37,690 bases of DNA, taken from positions 1-37,690 of IMG/VR virus record IMGVR_UViG_3300047495_000027; one strand, given 5' to 3'. Source of the DNA: a virus. Below the pieces are notes generated by a model, which ran no database searches, was not told the origin of the DNA, and saw only the letters and a list, made by a program, of their open reading frames with translations. Made by a program: the position numbers and the translations under genes. Below, piece after piece: positions 6,048 through 15,464 of the stretch. Each line of letters starts with the position of its first letter. The first letter of the stretch is position 1.

Positions 6048-7129
6048 TGAGCAGCCAAACAGCCAATCCGCAGTCTCAGGCTTCTTTATTCGGCACGGGT
6101 GCCGATGGGAACGTCACGATTTCCAGCGGCACGACCACGCTGACGCGAGACATGCATTATGCCAATCTGACGATCAGCGGCACGGGGAATATCCAGACGA
6201 ACGATTTCCGGATTTTCGTTGCCGGGATTCTCGATCTGTCGAATGCGCCGGTTGCTGCAATAAACGGCGGCACGGCATCTGTTCAGGCGGGCGGCAATGC
6301 GACGGGTTTAACAGGCGGTAGTGGCGGTGCGGCGGCGCAGGGCGGCACTAACAGCACCACACCGCGAGCGGTTAATCCGGGCGGGGGCGCTACGGGAACA
6401 ACAGGTGCCGGGACGAATGGCGCTAACGCTTCTGCCGCTACTAATTCGGTGGGCGGACAGTCTGGCAGTTCCGGGGCCGGTGGTTTTGCCTCGGCCGGGG
6501 GCACAGCTGGCGGAGTCGGAAACGCTACGACCGGCAGTTCATCCCCAGTGGTATTTCCGGGCCCGGTGCTTTATTTTGTCTATAACAACCCGGGTGCGGC
6601 TATTCCCGCCGCATCGTCTTCGGCTAATGGCGGATCGTCGGGAGCGGGCGATGGCACGAACAACGGCGGCGGCGGGGGCGGGGGCGGGTGCGGTGGACAA
6701 AGCGTTTGTCTTTATGCCAATACGATTTATCGCGGTACCAATGCCAACACCTCGGTTATTCAGGCCGTGGGCGGTACGGGCGGGAATGGCGGCACTGCGA
6801 GCGGTGGCAATGCCGGTGGGGGTGGCGGTGCTGGCGGTGCGGCTGGCGGCTTCGTTTACATTCTTGCGGGTTCGCTGACTGGCAGCACGATTACAAACGG
6901 CATCGATGTATCGGGCGGTGCTGGCGGGACTGGCGGCAATGGGCTTGGTACCGGCAGGGGTGGGAATGGTGGCAACGGCGGCAATTCCGGCATGTATGAT
7001 TTGATCGTGCTATCGCCGGCCAGTTTTTCATCCGGCACCAATAATCAGGCTGGCACAGCCGCGACCGCCGCTACCACAACGGCGGGAACGGCTGGCGGCG
7101 CTGGCTTTACGGCGCGATATAACCTCTAG
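6047..7129 (+). CDS. Gly-rich virion/adhesin-like protein, 360 aa
   Basis: It starts within TGATG at the end of the esterase gene. The N-terminal ~85 residues look like beta strands (TLTRDMHYANLTISGTGNIQ). Most of the rest consists of Gly-rich tracts (GGGGGGGGCGG, GGTGGNGGTASGG, GGAGGTGGNGLG) separated by short non-Gly pieces. Similar Gly-rich blocks occur in phage adhesins such as the gp38 type, where they pack as polyglycine-II helices. The fold assignment is by composition only. The Gly-tract frames produce Pro-rich and Arg-rich shadow ORFs. Confidence 0.75.
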   Translation: MSSQTANPQSQASLFGTGADGNVTISSGTTTLTRDMHYANLTISGTGNIQTNDFRIFVAGILDLSNAPVAAINGGTASVQAGGNATGLTGGSGGAAAQGGTNSTTPRAVNPGGGATGTTGAGTNGANASAATNSVGGQSGSSGAGGFASAGGTAGGVGNATTGSSSPVVFPGPVLYFVYNNPGAAIPAASSSANGGSSGAGDGTNNGGGGGGGGCGGQSVCLYANTIYRGTNANTSVIQAVGGTGGNGGTASGGNAGGGGGAGGAAGGFVYILAGSLTGSTITNGIDVSGGAGGTGGNGLGTGRGGNGGNGGNSGMYDLIVLSPASFSSGTNNQAGTAATAATTTAGTAGGAGFTARYNL

Positions 7130-7137
7130 GAGCACTT

Positions 7138-7629
7138 ATGAGTCAGGATCAATATGGCCGCACAGTAACGCAAACGACCGCCAATGGCTTCGATAACTAT
7201 GCCGTGACGGATGGTTCGGGAAACAGTTTTTCTGTGTCTTTTCCGACCGGAACATCAAGTGCGCCAGTTTATTCGACGATCAACGCCATGGCACCTCCGA
7301 GTTTTTCTCCTTCAAATTTTGTCTCTAGCTTCAGTGGAAGCTATACCCCGATCACGATTACCAGCAATACGTTCACGCTCACACAAGCCAATGACCTGAT
7401 CGAGGTTAACAAGACGACGGGTAGTCCGACAGCTATCATTTTGCCGCCCATGACGATCGATCATGATTATAATGTAATTGATGCAAAAGGCGACGCTGGC
7501 ACGAATCCCATTACCATCACGACGACCAATGGTAATGGTTTGATCGATGGTGCCAGCAACTGGATAATCCAGAACAACAATGCATCCAACAGTTTTGTCT
7601 TCGATGGTACGACGACAAGGGTAGATTAA
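7138..7629 (+). CDS. Virion accessory protein, 163 aa
   Basis: A clear AGGAG precedes the ATG. The C-terminal part (TQANDLIEVNKTTGSPTAIILPPM... NPITITTTNGNGLIDG) has the look of short beta-strand repeats found in phage fibre or neck proteins. It sits in an unbroken run of structural genes. Exact role unknown. Confidence 0.65.
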   Translation: MSQDQYGRTVTQTTANGFDNYAVTDGSGNSFSVSFPTGTSSAPVYSTINAMAPPSFSPSNFVSSFSGSYTPITITSNTFTLTQANDLIEVNKTTGSPTAIILPPMTIDHDYNVIDAKGDAGTNPITITTTNGNGLIDGASNWIIQNNNASNSFVFDGTTTRVD

Positions 7630-8238
7630 ATGTCCTATCTTAATTATCTCACTCTTGGATTGGTGACAAGTGCCGGTTTATCCAGTGCGGTAGTTGGGAT
7701 CAGGCAACTTTTATACGCACAGAAAACAGTCAAATCTGGCGATACGATCAGCAATACGACTAGTCGAACCCCTTTCGCCAGCCAGTATCTAATTCCGGCC
7801 AATACTTTTGTGGCAGGACAATTATATCGGGTAAAGGCTTATGGTACTTACAGTGCGCCTTTATTGAATTTTGGGACGACGACTTACAGCTTGCAGTTTG
7901 TAAATCAGACCACCTCCGCGACAGTCCAGGCTGTAACAGCACCTGCGCTAAATAATGCGGCGAATGTAACAACAATGCCGTTCGAGCTGGAAGCTGATAT
8001 TGTAGTCCAAGCGACGGGCACAAGTGGCATTATTCGATCAGGAGGACGGATCGTTTTCAATACGACATTGGGGGGATCGACCGTTACGGCTTTCGTGCCG
8101 GTTGTTGCCACCATCGATACCACTCAACCACAATGGTTGCAGGTGACAGTGCAATTCAGCATTGCAGCTACGACCATCAACAGTACGTTACAGATTTTTT
8201 ATGTCGAAACATTGCAGCCTGTTGCTGCAAGTAACTAA
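7630..8238 (+). CDS. Virion accessory protein, 202 aa
   Basis: It begins directly after the previous stop (TAAATG). It has a hydrophobic N-terminal stretch (YLTLGLVTSAGLSSAVVG), then a beta-rich body (FVAGQLYRVKAYGTYSAP..., WLQVTVQFSIAATTINSTLQIFYVETLQP) that could be a jelly-roll-like domain. No family was recognised; the structural role comes from context. Confidence 0.65.
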   Translation: MSYLNYLTLGLVTSAGLSSAVVGIRQLLYAQKTVKSGDTISNTTSRTPFASQYLIPANTFVAGQLYRVKAYGTYSAPLLNFGTTTYSLQFVNQTTSATVQAVTAPALNNAANVTTMPFELEADIVVQATGTSGIIRSGGRIVFNTTLGGSTVTAFVPVVATIDTTQPQWLQVTVQFSIAATTINSTLQIFYVETLQPVAASN

Positions 8239-8251
8239 AAGGGAAATGACG

Positions 8252-8710
8252 ATGGCTGGTTTTTACTCTCCGAATCAAGTTCAAGAAGCCGTTCTGACTG
8301 GCAACGAACGTGTGCCTATGGACACCGGATTAGCTGGTGGCGGTCAGCCTGCGACCGTCTATGCGACAAGCTCGCAACTTGGCAATTTCTACGGTACGCC
8401 GACCGCAATCACGTATGCGGCGACAGTTACGCCCAACATCATGACCAGTGCCTATCAGACGATCATCCTGACGGGCAATGCCACGTTTGCTGCTTTTGCC
8501 AATCCCGCGCCCGGCCAGGAATTAATGCTGGAAATCCAGCAGGATGGTACTGGCAGCCGAACCGTGACATGGAACGCCAATGTGTCATGGCCAGGCGGCA
8601 CTGCTCCTACACTTTCGACGGCTGCAAATGCAATCGATGTTTTCCGCTTTTCCTACAATTCGGTTGCGAACAAATGGCGTGGCGAGACTGTTGGCAAGGC
8701 TTACGCTTAA
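8252..8710 (+). CDS. Virion accessory protein, 152 aa, first of two tandem paralogues
   Basis: I chose the ATG at 8252 (MAGFYSPNQ) because it follows AGGGAA at the right distance and matches the start of the neighbouring paralogue (MGGFYNNQ). The shared core includes LTGNA, ANPA, EIQQDGTGSRT and APTLSTAANAIDVFRFSY. It is probably a small beta-sandwich structural protein. An in-frame start at 8162 lies inside the previous gene and is rejected. Confidence 0.7.
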   Translation: MAGFYSPNQVQEAVLTGNERVPMDTGLAGGGQPATVYATSSQLGNFYGTPTAITYAATVTPNIMTSAYQTIILTGNATFAAFANPAPGQELMLEIQQDGTGSRTVTWNANVSWPGGTAPTLSTAANAIDVFRFSYNSVANKWRGETVGKAYA

Positions 8711-8731
8711 CTTTTCCTAAGGAGATCAAAA

Positions 8732-9184
8732 ATGGGTGGTTTTTATAATAATCAGGCTAACGCCGAAAGCGCACCGCTGACGGGGAATGAAACTTTTGTT
8801 GCCGAGACCGGCGGTGTTGGCGGAGCTGCGCCAGTTACGGTATCGGTAACGCCGATGGCTTTGCATACATACGCTGTTCCGGTTTCAACTCTGGCCTACG
8901 CAGCAACAATCACGCCAGACGTTTCCACCAGCAGTGCTTTCACTACGACCCTGACGGGTAATGCCGTTTTGGCTAATCCTGCCAACTTGACTTCAGGCCG
9001 CGTCTGGCGTGTTGAGGTTAAGCAGGATGCCACTGGCAGCCGGACGCTGACTTATGGCAACCTGTACAAGTGGGTTGGCCGCACGGCTCCGACGCTCTCC
9101 ACCACTGCCAACTACATTGACGTGCTATCGTTTTTCTATGATGGCAACATTATCGTCGGCAGTGCGCAGCTGAATATCGGTTAA
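8732..9184 (+). CDS. Virion accessory protein, 150 aa, second tandem paralogue
   Basis: AAGGAG precedes the ATG. It aligns along its length with the gene just upstream: GGFYNNQ, LTGNE, LTGNAVLANPANL, EVKQDATGSRTLTY and APTLSTTANYIDVLSFFY. A tandem duplication followed by divergence explains the pair. It lies immediately before terS. Confidence 0.7.
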   Translation: MGGFYNNQANAESAPLTGNETFVAETGGVGGAAPVTVSVTPMALHTYAVPVSTLAYAATITPDVSTSSAFTTTLTGNAVLANPANLTSGRVWRVEVKQDATGSRTLTYGNLYKWVGRTAPTLSTTANYIDVLSFFYDGNIIVGSAQLNIG

Positions 9185-9186
9185 TC

Positions 9187-9636
9187 ATGGCAACCAAAGA
9201 GTACGATAAAGCCAAAGAGCCAGCCTATATAAAAGCTACTCCTGAACTTTATGACAAGATCATTCAATTGCTGATTGAAGGTCACTCGATGGTTAAGATT
9301 ATCAGGATGGAAGGTATGCCCTGCCGGAAGACGCTTTTTAGCTGGCGTATCCGTGATGAGGAATTTGGTCGCCGGGTAGACGAGGCCCGCAAGGCGAATA
9401 TAGAATTTCTTGTCGATGACATGCTGGATATTGCCCGCGAAAAACCTGAAGATGATATGGATGCCAAAGGCAAGCGCCTCTATATGGACACGCTAAAGTG
9501 GGTTGCCTGTAAGATTGCTCCGAAGCTTTATGGCGACAGGCTAGCGATGACGGATGCAGATGGCGGTAACCTGCCGCCGACAGAGATCAGGGTGACGATG
9601 GTCAGGCCGCAGGCCGATGACACAAGTACAGGTTGA
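9187..9636 (+). CDS. terS: Terminase small subunit, Sf6/P22-like
   Basis: A 149-aa protein directly before terL, overlapping it by 20 bp. The N-terminal half fits a DNA-binding helical bundle: ATPELYDKIIQLLIEGHSMVKI, then MPCRKTLFSWRIRDEEFGRRVDEAR, a pattern I associate with Sf6-type small terminases. The C-terminal tail (TEIRVTMVRPQ) is also typical of these proteins. It would recognise the packaging site and load the large subunit. In P22 the pac site lies inside this gene; I could not identify one here. Confidence 0.85.
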   Translation: MATKEYDKAKEPAYIKATPELYDKIIQLLIEGHSMVKIIRMEGMPCRKTLFSWRIRDEEFGRRVDEARKANIEFLVDDMLDIAREKPEDDMDAKGKRLYMDTLKWVACKIAPKLYGDRLAMTDADGGNLPPTEIRVTMVRPQADDTSTG

Positions 9637-10906
9637 ACTGCCTGAAAAGCTAGGACAGCTTTTCAATCCATCCCGTTATAAAGTTTTGTATGGGGGACGG
9701 GGCGGAGCCAAAAGCTGGGGTATTGCCACGGCTTTGCTTATTTTGGGAGCGCAAAAGCCGCTAAGCATTTTATGCGCCCGTGAGTTTCAGGACTCGATGG
9801 AAGACAGCGTTCACAAGCTTTTGGTCGAGCGGATCAACGATCTGGGGCTGGATAATTTTTACAGTGTCCTGAAAAAGGAAATCACTGGCATAAACGGCAC
9901 ACATTTTGCATTCAAGGGAGTCCGCCATAATGTCTCTAAGCTCAAAAGTTTTGAAGGCGCTGACATCTGCTGGGTTGAGGAAGCGGCGAACGTCAGCAAA
10001 GGATCATGGGAAACACTTATCCCCACCATCCGAAAAGCCGGAAGTGAAATCTGGATTAGCTTCAATCCCGAACTCGAAGACGACGAAACATACCAGCGAT
10101 TCGTAAAAAACCCCCCGTCAGATGTAATTCAGGTTCCGATAGGGTGGCGGGATAATCCGTGGTTTCCGGAGGTTCTCCGCAAGGAAATGCTGGAAATGAA
10201 GGCCCGCGATCCTGACGCGTGGTTGAATGTTTGGGAGGGCCATTGCCAGCAGGCGCTACAAGGTGCGGTTTACGCCGATGAATTGCGGGCAGCAACTGAG
10301 CAGGGCAGGATTTGCAAAGTGCCGTATGAGCCAGCCAAACCGGTGCATACGTTTTGGGACTTGGGCAAGCGCGATGCGACGGCGATCTGGATGGCGCAGG
10401 TAGTAGGCTTCGAGTTTCGAATTATCGACTATTACGAAAGCACGGGTAAGCAGCTGGAGCATTATGTGCAGGAGTTGCAGCGCCGCCCTTATTTGTGGGG
10501 TGATGATTGGATGCCGCACGATGCTTTCTATGATACGATGCATAGTCCGAAGATCATTGCCGATCAGGTAAGGGCTATGGGTCGGAAAGTCAGGGAAGTG
10601 CCGAAAATGAGCATTCCTTCTGGCTTGAATGCCGTACGCACGATGTTTCCGAAGTGCTGGTTCGATGCCGACAAATGCGCCGATGGGCTGCAAGCGTTGC
10701 GACATTATCAGTGGGAATTGAGCGATACCATCGATCCGCGTACGGGCCAGAAACAGAAAAGCAAGGAACCAAAACACGATTGGTCTTCTCACGCTGCCGA
10801 TGCGTTAAAATACATGGCAATTACATTAACCGAAAAAGCAGAGAAAAAGCCTTTGAAACTCAATCAGCCCGTTTACGCGCAGAGTTTAGGCTGGATGGGA
10901 AAATAA
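9617..10906 (+). CDS. terL: Terminase large subunit (PBSX/Sf6-like)
   Basis: 429 aa, the usual length for this group. The ATPase domain shows Walker A at 26-33 (GGRGGAKS), an adenine-motif-like Arg/Glu pair (CAREFQDS), and Walker B at 116-122 (DICWVEE). The C-terminal nuclease domain shows acidic motifs: FWDLGKRDATAIW, and HDWSSHAADALKY near the end. It pumps DNA into the procapsid and cuts it. With a P22-type portal and a circularly permuted assembly, headful packaging is the natural reading. It overlaps terS by 20 bp; the portal follows immediately. Confidence 0.96.
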   Translation: MTQVQVELPEKLGQLFNPSRYKVLYGGRGGAKSWGIATALLILGAQKPLSILCAREFQDSMEDSVHKLLVERINDLGLDNFYSVLKKEITGINGTHFAFKGVRHNVSKLKSFEGADICWVEEAANVSKGSWETLIPTIRKAGSEIWISFNPELEDDETYQRFVKNPPSDVIQVPIGWRDNPWFPEVLRKEMLEMKARDPDAWLNVWEGHCQQALQGAVYADELRAATEQGRICKVPYEPAKPVHTFWDLGKRDATAIWMAQVVGFEFRIIDYYESTGKQLEHYVQELQRRPYLWGDDWMPHDAFYDTMHSPKIIADQVRAMGRKVREVPKMSIPSGLNAVRTMFPKCWFDADKCADGLQALRHYQWELSDTIDPRTGQKQKSKEPKHDWSSHAADALKYMAITLTEKAEKKPLKLNQPVYAQSLGWMGK

Positions 10907-13063
10907 ATGTCCAAAGACGACAAGATCATTGATGAGGCCAAGAAGCGCTTTGAGTTCGTGCAGGACTATGAAAGCAATGCGCGGCAGCTTGCTCTGGAAG
11001 ACACGCGCTTTGCCGAAGGCGACAGCGACAACAACTATCAGTGGCCCGATACGCTTTATGCGACGCGGCAAACCGATGGGCGTCCGTGCCTGACGCTGAA
11101 TATCCTGCGCCAACACAATTTGCAGGTCATCAATGACGCCAAGCAGAACACGCCAGGGATCAGCATCCGGGCAACGGGCGACAAAGCCACTAAGGAGGCC
11201 GCTGACGTATATGAAGGTCTTGTCAGGTACATCGAGCGCCAGTCAATGGCGCAAGCGATCTACAACAAAGCTACGGAGACACAGGTAAAAGCTGGTCTGG
11301 GCGTCTGGCGCGTGGTGACGGAATATATCAGTGACGATAGCTTCGATCAGGATATTTATATCAAGCTGATTAACGATCCGTTGAGCGTCTATTTTGACCC
11401 GGATTGCAAGGAGCCGGATAAGTCGGACATGAAGTACTGCTTCATTTTTGACAATGTGCCGAGGGATGAGTTTAACAAGTCATATCCGAAGTTCAAGCGC
11501 GAGCCGCCCGGCCCAGCGCTGAATAACGAAGATGATTGGGATACCGAGAATTACGTACGCGTGGCGGAGTATTTCCGCCGCAAGCAAGTCGAGGATGAGT
11601 TGGTTTCGTATGTGATACCTGAAACGGGTGAGCGGGCTTTCATCAAAATGTCCGATCTGCGCAAGCAGAACGACGAAGAAGCGGTCAAGGCCATTCTTGA
11701 CGATCCCGAGACGAAAACCCGCGAATCGACTACGTGGCAGGTGGAGTGGTTCAAGCTGGCGGGTGACGAAATTATCGACCGGCGCGAGTTTCCGAACCGA
11801 CAGTATATTCCGATTGTACCGCTGGTGGGCGAGGAAGTCGTTATCGACAATACGTATGACCGGAAAGGCCACACGCGGGCGATGAAAGACGCTCAGCGCA
11901 TGTATAACTACAATGCGTCTGGTTCGGTCGAGTTTGGGGCGTTGCAGACGAAGGCCCCGTGGATCGGGCCTGCGCGGGCGATTGAGGGGCTTGAGACGTA
12001 TTGGGCGAATATGAACACGACCAATCCGGCTATGATTCCGTATAACGATACGGATGACAGTGGGCAGCCGATTGCCCCGCCGCAGCGGGTCGATCCGCCG
12101 CAGATTTCATCGTTTTTCCAGCAGGCAATGGAAAACTCGGCGAATGATCTGCAACTGGTATCCGGCCAGTTTCAGGCGCAGATGGGCGAACCGTCGAACG
12201 AGCGCAGCGGGATCGCGATCAATGAGCGCAAAAAGCAGGGCGATAATGCGACGTATCACTACGCCGACCAGCTTTACAATGCGATCACGTTCACTGGGAA
12301 AATCCTGCTTGAGACGATCCCGGATGTTTATGATACGCCACGCGTCATGCATATTCTGTCCGAGGATGGAGCGGAAACGGAGGTTCAGCTTGATCCACAG
12401 GCCGCACAAGCGCACCAGGAAATGCTGAAGCGTAATAGCCAGGAGGTTGAACAGATCATTTTCAATCCGAATGTCGGCAAGTACGCGGTCGAAGCCGATA
12501 CCGGACCAGCCTATGCCACGCAGCGCCAGCAGGCGTTCGATGTCTACAGTCAGATCATCGTGAGCAAGCCGGAGTTGTTGCCGCTGATAGGCGATATCGT
12601 GTTCAGCAATCTCGATGCGCCGGGTGCAGAGGAAATTGCCGAGCGGTTCAAGAACATGATCCCGCCGCAGGCTTTGGGCCAGCATGGGCCGAATCCGCAA
12701 ATGGTCGCCCAGCAGCAGCAGATGCAGAAATTGCAGCACATGCTGCAAGAACTGGCTCAGCGCAATTACATGCTGGAAATTGCCAACAAGGGGAAAGATG
12801 AGAAGCGCGAAATTGATGTCTACGGTGCGCAGACTGACCGCCTGAAAGTCATGCTGGATCACATGAGCAAAACCAAGCTTAGTGAAAAAGACATGGCGCA
12901 GTTGTGGCATGAGTGGTCGTTGCAGGATCGTGGGGCGCAGATCGACAATATCAGCGCGGTCAACAGCCATGCAATTAACATGGATGCGCAAGCGCAGGAT
13001 CAACAGTTCCAGCAGCAAATGGCGCAGCAAGCACAACAGAATTCGCCCCAGCAGGGGCAATAG
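10907..13063 (+). CDS. Portal protein, P22-like
   Basis: 718 aa, close to the 725 aa of P22 gp1. The N-terminal region (FVQDYESNARQLALEDTRFAEGD...W...RPCLTLNILRQHNLQVINDAKQN) and the section LINDPLSVYFDPDCKEPD...KYCFI are characteristic of the P22 portal family. The last ~100 residues are Gln-rich and helical (QQQQMQKLQHMLQELAQRN, ending in Gln-rich repeats), matching the C-terminal barrel of P22-type portals. It forms the dodecameric vertex ring that binds TerL and then the tail hub. A 388-aa antisense ORF here is a codon-bias shadow. Confidence 0.95.
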   Translation: MSKDDKIIDEAKKRFEFVQDYESNARQLALEDTRFAEGDSDNNYQWPDTLYATRQTDGRPCLTLNILRQHNLQVINDAKQNTPGISIRATGDKATKEAADVYEGLVRYIERQSMAQAIYNKATETQVKAGLGVWRVVTEYISDDSFDQDIYIKLINDPLSVYFDPDCKEPDKSDMKYCFIFDNVPRDEFNKSYPKFKREPPGPALNNEDDWDTENYVRVAEYFRRKQVEDELVSYVIPETGERAFIKMSDLRKQNDEEAVKAILDDPETKTRESTTWQVEWFKLAGDEIIDRREFPNRQYIPIVPLVGEEVVIDNTYDRKGHTRAMKDAQRMYNYNASGSVEFGALQTKAPWIGPARAIEGLETYWANMNTTNPAMIPYNDTDDSGQPIAPPQRVDPPQISSFFQQAMENSANDLQLVSGQFQAQMGEPSNERSGIAINERKKQGDNATYHYADQLYNAITFTGKILLETIPDVYDTPRVMHILSEDGAETEVQLDPQAAQAHQEMLKRNSQEVEQIIFNPNVGKYAVEADTGPAYATQRQQAFDVYSQIIVSKPELLPLIGDIVFSNLDAPGAEEIAERFKNMIPPQALGQHGPNPQMVAQQQQMQKLQHMLQELAQRNYMLEIANKGKDEKREIDVYGAQTDRLKVMLDHMSKTKLSEKDMAQLWHEWSLQDRGAQIDNISAVNSHAINMDAQAQDQQFQQQMAQQAQQNSPQQGQ

Positions 13064-13103
13064 GTAGCGGCGACTTACACCGTGTAAATAAGTGGAAATC
13101 ACT

Positions 13104-13850
13104 ATGTCAGATGAAACCAACGTCCCGCAGGACGTGGCGCAAGCCGAACCTGTGTCAAATGAAGCCGTTGTTCCCGCTATAGAGGAACAGGATTTACCTG
13201 CATCGACCGAAGAAACTTCAGAGGAAAAATCAGACCCGGTCGAAGAAGCGAAGTCAGAGCCGGAAAAAGTCAAAAAGACTCCGTGGTATCAGTCTCGCCT
13301 CAACGAAATGGCTACTCAGAAGAACGAGGCGATTGCAAGGGCAGCAGCGTACGAAGCTCAATTGGCAAATCTGGCGTCTGGCAAACCAGCGGTGGCAACA
13401 CCGGAGGTTATCAGGGCCGAAGCTGCCAAGCTGGTATCGGAAGAAAAGTACAACGCCAAATGCAATGAAGTTTTTCAGGCTGGAACCGCAAAACATGCCG
13501 ATTATGGCGTGGCTCTCGGCAATTTTCAGCAGATCGGGGGCGCTCCACGCGAGATGCTGGAGATTGTGACCGATCTGCCGAACGGCGCTGACATTCTTTA
13601 TCATTTGGCGAACAATCTTGACGATGCCTACGAACTGACACGTCTGCCGCCGCACAAAATGGCTTTGGAAATGGGGCGTTTATCCGAAAAACTCGGCAAA
13701 GCACCTGCCCCGAAGCCTGTTTCAAACGCCCCTGCCCCTCTCAAAACCGTCAATGGACGCGGAACGGTCGATGCCGAACCGCCGGAAACTGATGTGGATG
13801 CGTGGCGGGCATGGGATCGCAAGCAACGCGCCAAACGCAACTCTGCGTAA
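13104..13850 (+). CDS. Scaffolding protein, P22 gp8-like
   Basis: 248 aa between portal and coat, where P22 gene 8 lies. The N-terminal ~60 residues are very acidic and disordered (EEQDLPASTEETSEEK...). The middle is helical. The C-terminal tail is basic (WRAWDRKQRAKRNSA), as in P22 scaffold, whose C-terminal helix-turn-helix binds coat protein electrostatically. The ATG at 13104 is preferred over the GTG at 13092, which would add only VEIT and leaves no Shine-Dalgarno. Confidence 0.88.
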   Translation: MSDETNVPQDVAQAEPVSNEAVVPAIEEQDLPASTEETSEEKSDPVEEAKSEPEKVKKTPWYQSRLNEMATQKNEAIARAAAYEAQLANLASGKPAVATPEVIRAEAAKLVSEEKYNAKCNEVFQAGTAKHADYGVALGNFQQIGGAPREMLEIVTDLPNGADILYHLANNLDDAYELTRLPPHKMALEMGRLSEKLGKAPAPKPVSNAPAPLKTVNGRGTVDAEPPETDVDAWRAWDRKQRAKRNSA

Positions 13851-13875
13851 GGCCTAAAGAAAGAAAGTTGAGAAG

Positions 13876-15141
13876 ATGGCTAATACCTTACTCACGACGC
13901 AAAAGATCACGAACCGTGCTCTTGAGATCGCGATGAACACCAACGCGTTCATCGGTGCAATCGATAAGCAGTATGACGATAGTTTCGGCGTGGCCGGGGC
14001 TAAAATCGGTAGCACCCTGCGTATCCGCTTACCGAATGATTACACTGTTACCTCCGGCCCTGCCGCGTCGTTTCAGGATACGGTCGAACGCAACACGACT
14101 CTGACGCTCTCGCAGCAGAAGCACGTCGATGTGGCGTTTACCTCGGTCGATTACACCTTGTCGCTGGATGACTTCACCGAGATCGTGCTGGCTCCGATGG
14201 TCAATGACCTGATGGGTGCAGTTGCCGGTGATGTGATGAGCGGTGCGGAAGCTGGTACTGCCAACTTCACGGCGAACATCGATTTGGCGGCGACCAACAA
14301 CGTCATTACACCGACTGCACAGACGTTCCTGCTGGCTGGTGCGATCCTCGACAACAATTCGTCGCCGCGCGGTGGGATGGGCAAGCGCAGTATCGTACTT
14401 GATCCGCTGACGATGGCCCGCGCCACTGCCAGCCTGACCGGCTTGTTCAACCCGCAGGTTAAAATCTCCGATCAGTACCGCAAGGGCTTGCTGACCAGCG
14501 ATACTCTGGGTTTTGATTTCATGGTCGATCAGACCGTGATCAAGCACACCACGGGTACTGCTACCGGTACTCCGGCGGTTACGGTTGGTACGGTCAACGG
14601 TGCTGGTCAGGCGACCAACAACCTGACTGTCAATACCTTGGCTGGTGCGCTCAACGTGGGCGATATCATCACGATTGCCGGTGTCTATCAGGCCAACACA
14701 ATCACCAAGACCACGGTCGGCGTTCTGCGCCAGTTCGTGGTGACGGCGAACGTGGCGGCTGGTGCGACCAGCATTCCGATCTACCCGGCGATCATTCCGC
14801 CGACGACGGTCAGTGGCACCACCTATGCCGTACAGTACCAGACGGTCATGCAGTCGCCGGCCAATGCTGCGACGATCAGCCTGGTGACCAACAGCGGCTC
14901 TGTCTATCGTAAGAACCTCGCGTTTGCTCGCGATGCAATCACGATGGGGACTGCCGATCTGGTGTTGCCGCCGCGTCTGGATGCCGCCCGTGCTGCCTCG
15001 AAGGTGGATGGTATTTCCCTCCGCTTTATCAAGGACTGGTACAATCCGCAGACCGATCAGATGTTCAGCCGTTTGGACATTCTGTATGGCTACACTTACG
15101 TCCGGCCTGAATGGGTTGTGGCAATTGGTGATGCACTCTAA
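13876..15141 (+). CDS. Major coat protein, P22 gp5-like
   Basis: 421 aa (P22 gp5: 430). The start MANTLLTTQKITNRALEIAMNT and the segment LTLSQQKHVDVAFTSVDYTLSLDDF are typical of the P22 coat family. An inserted segment at roughly residues 230-330 (GDIITIAGVYQANTITKTTVGVLRQFVV) corresponds to the telokin-like I-domain of P22 coat. It builds the HK97-fold icosahedral shell with the scaffold. Its own Shine-Dalgarno is weak but the start is unambiguous. Confidence 0.95.
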   Translation: MANTLLTTQKITNRALEIAMNTNAFIGAIDKQYDDSFGVAGAKIGSTLRIRLPNDYTVTSGPAASFQDTVERNTTLTLSQQKHVDVAFTSVDYTLSLDDFTEIVLAPMVNDLMGAVAGDVMSGAEAGTANFTANIDLAATNNVITPTAQTFLLAGAILDNNSSPRGGMGKRSIVLDPLTMARATASLTGLFNPQVKISDQYRKGLLTSDTLGFDFMVDQTVIKHTTGTATGTPAVTVGTVNGAGQATNNLTVNTLAGALNVGDIITIAGVYQANTITKTTVGVLRQFVVTANVAAGATSIPIYPAIIPPTTVSGTTYAVQYQTVMQSPANAATISLVTNSGSVYRKNLAFARDAITMGTADLVLPPRLDAARAASKVDGISLRFIKDWYNPQTDQMFSRLDILYGYTYVRPEWVVAIGDAL

Positions 15142-15155
15142 GAAAGGTTAAAATT

Positions 15156-15464
15156 ATGGAAGACTACGAAAAAATGGCTAACAAGCCATACGTGTTCAAG
15201 GAATATCCGAAGCACGTAACGACCATCGACGGAAAAACCGTTGAGGTATTTTCGGCGGAACAGGAAGAAGAAGCGCTTTCCAGCGCTTTTTCGACCGAAG
15301 AACCGGCTAATCGTTCGACTCGCAAGCCAAATGTCAACAAGTACCAGGTTGACATGAAAACCGGCGTTACGAGTGAGCCGGATGTTGGTGAAATGCCGGA
15401 AAAGAAGCCTGAAGAAGTCGAAGAACACGACGAAGGCCAGTCTGAAGGGCATGAGGAAGGCTGA
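15156..15464 (+). CDS. Small protein between coat and tail-hub genes, 102 aa
   Basis: AAAGG precedes the ATG, and the stop overlaps the next start (TGATG). The N-terminal half holds YVFKEYPKHVTTIDGKTVEVFSAEQEEEAL; the C-terminal half is acidic and disordered (PEKKPEEVEEHDEG...). P22 has no equivalent gene between 5 and 4. It could be a minor head or assembly factor, judged by position only. Confidence 0.7.
   Translation: MEDYEKMANKPYVFKEYPKHVTTIDGKTVEVFSAEQEEEALSSAFSTEEPANRSTRKPNVNKYQVDMKTGVTSEPDVGEMPEKKPEEVEEHDEGQSEGHEEG

Noticed and set aside
10256-10792. 178-codon minus-strand ORF
   Set aside because: Antisense to the terL nuclease domain; no start signal and no recognisable domain.
12107-13273. 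388-codon ORF on the minus strand
   Set aside because: It lies antisense over the well-identified portal and scaffold genes; composition is a codon shadow and no motif was recognised.
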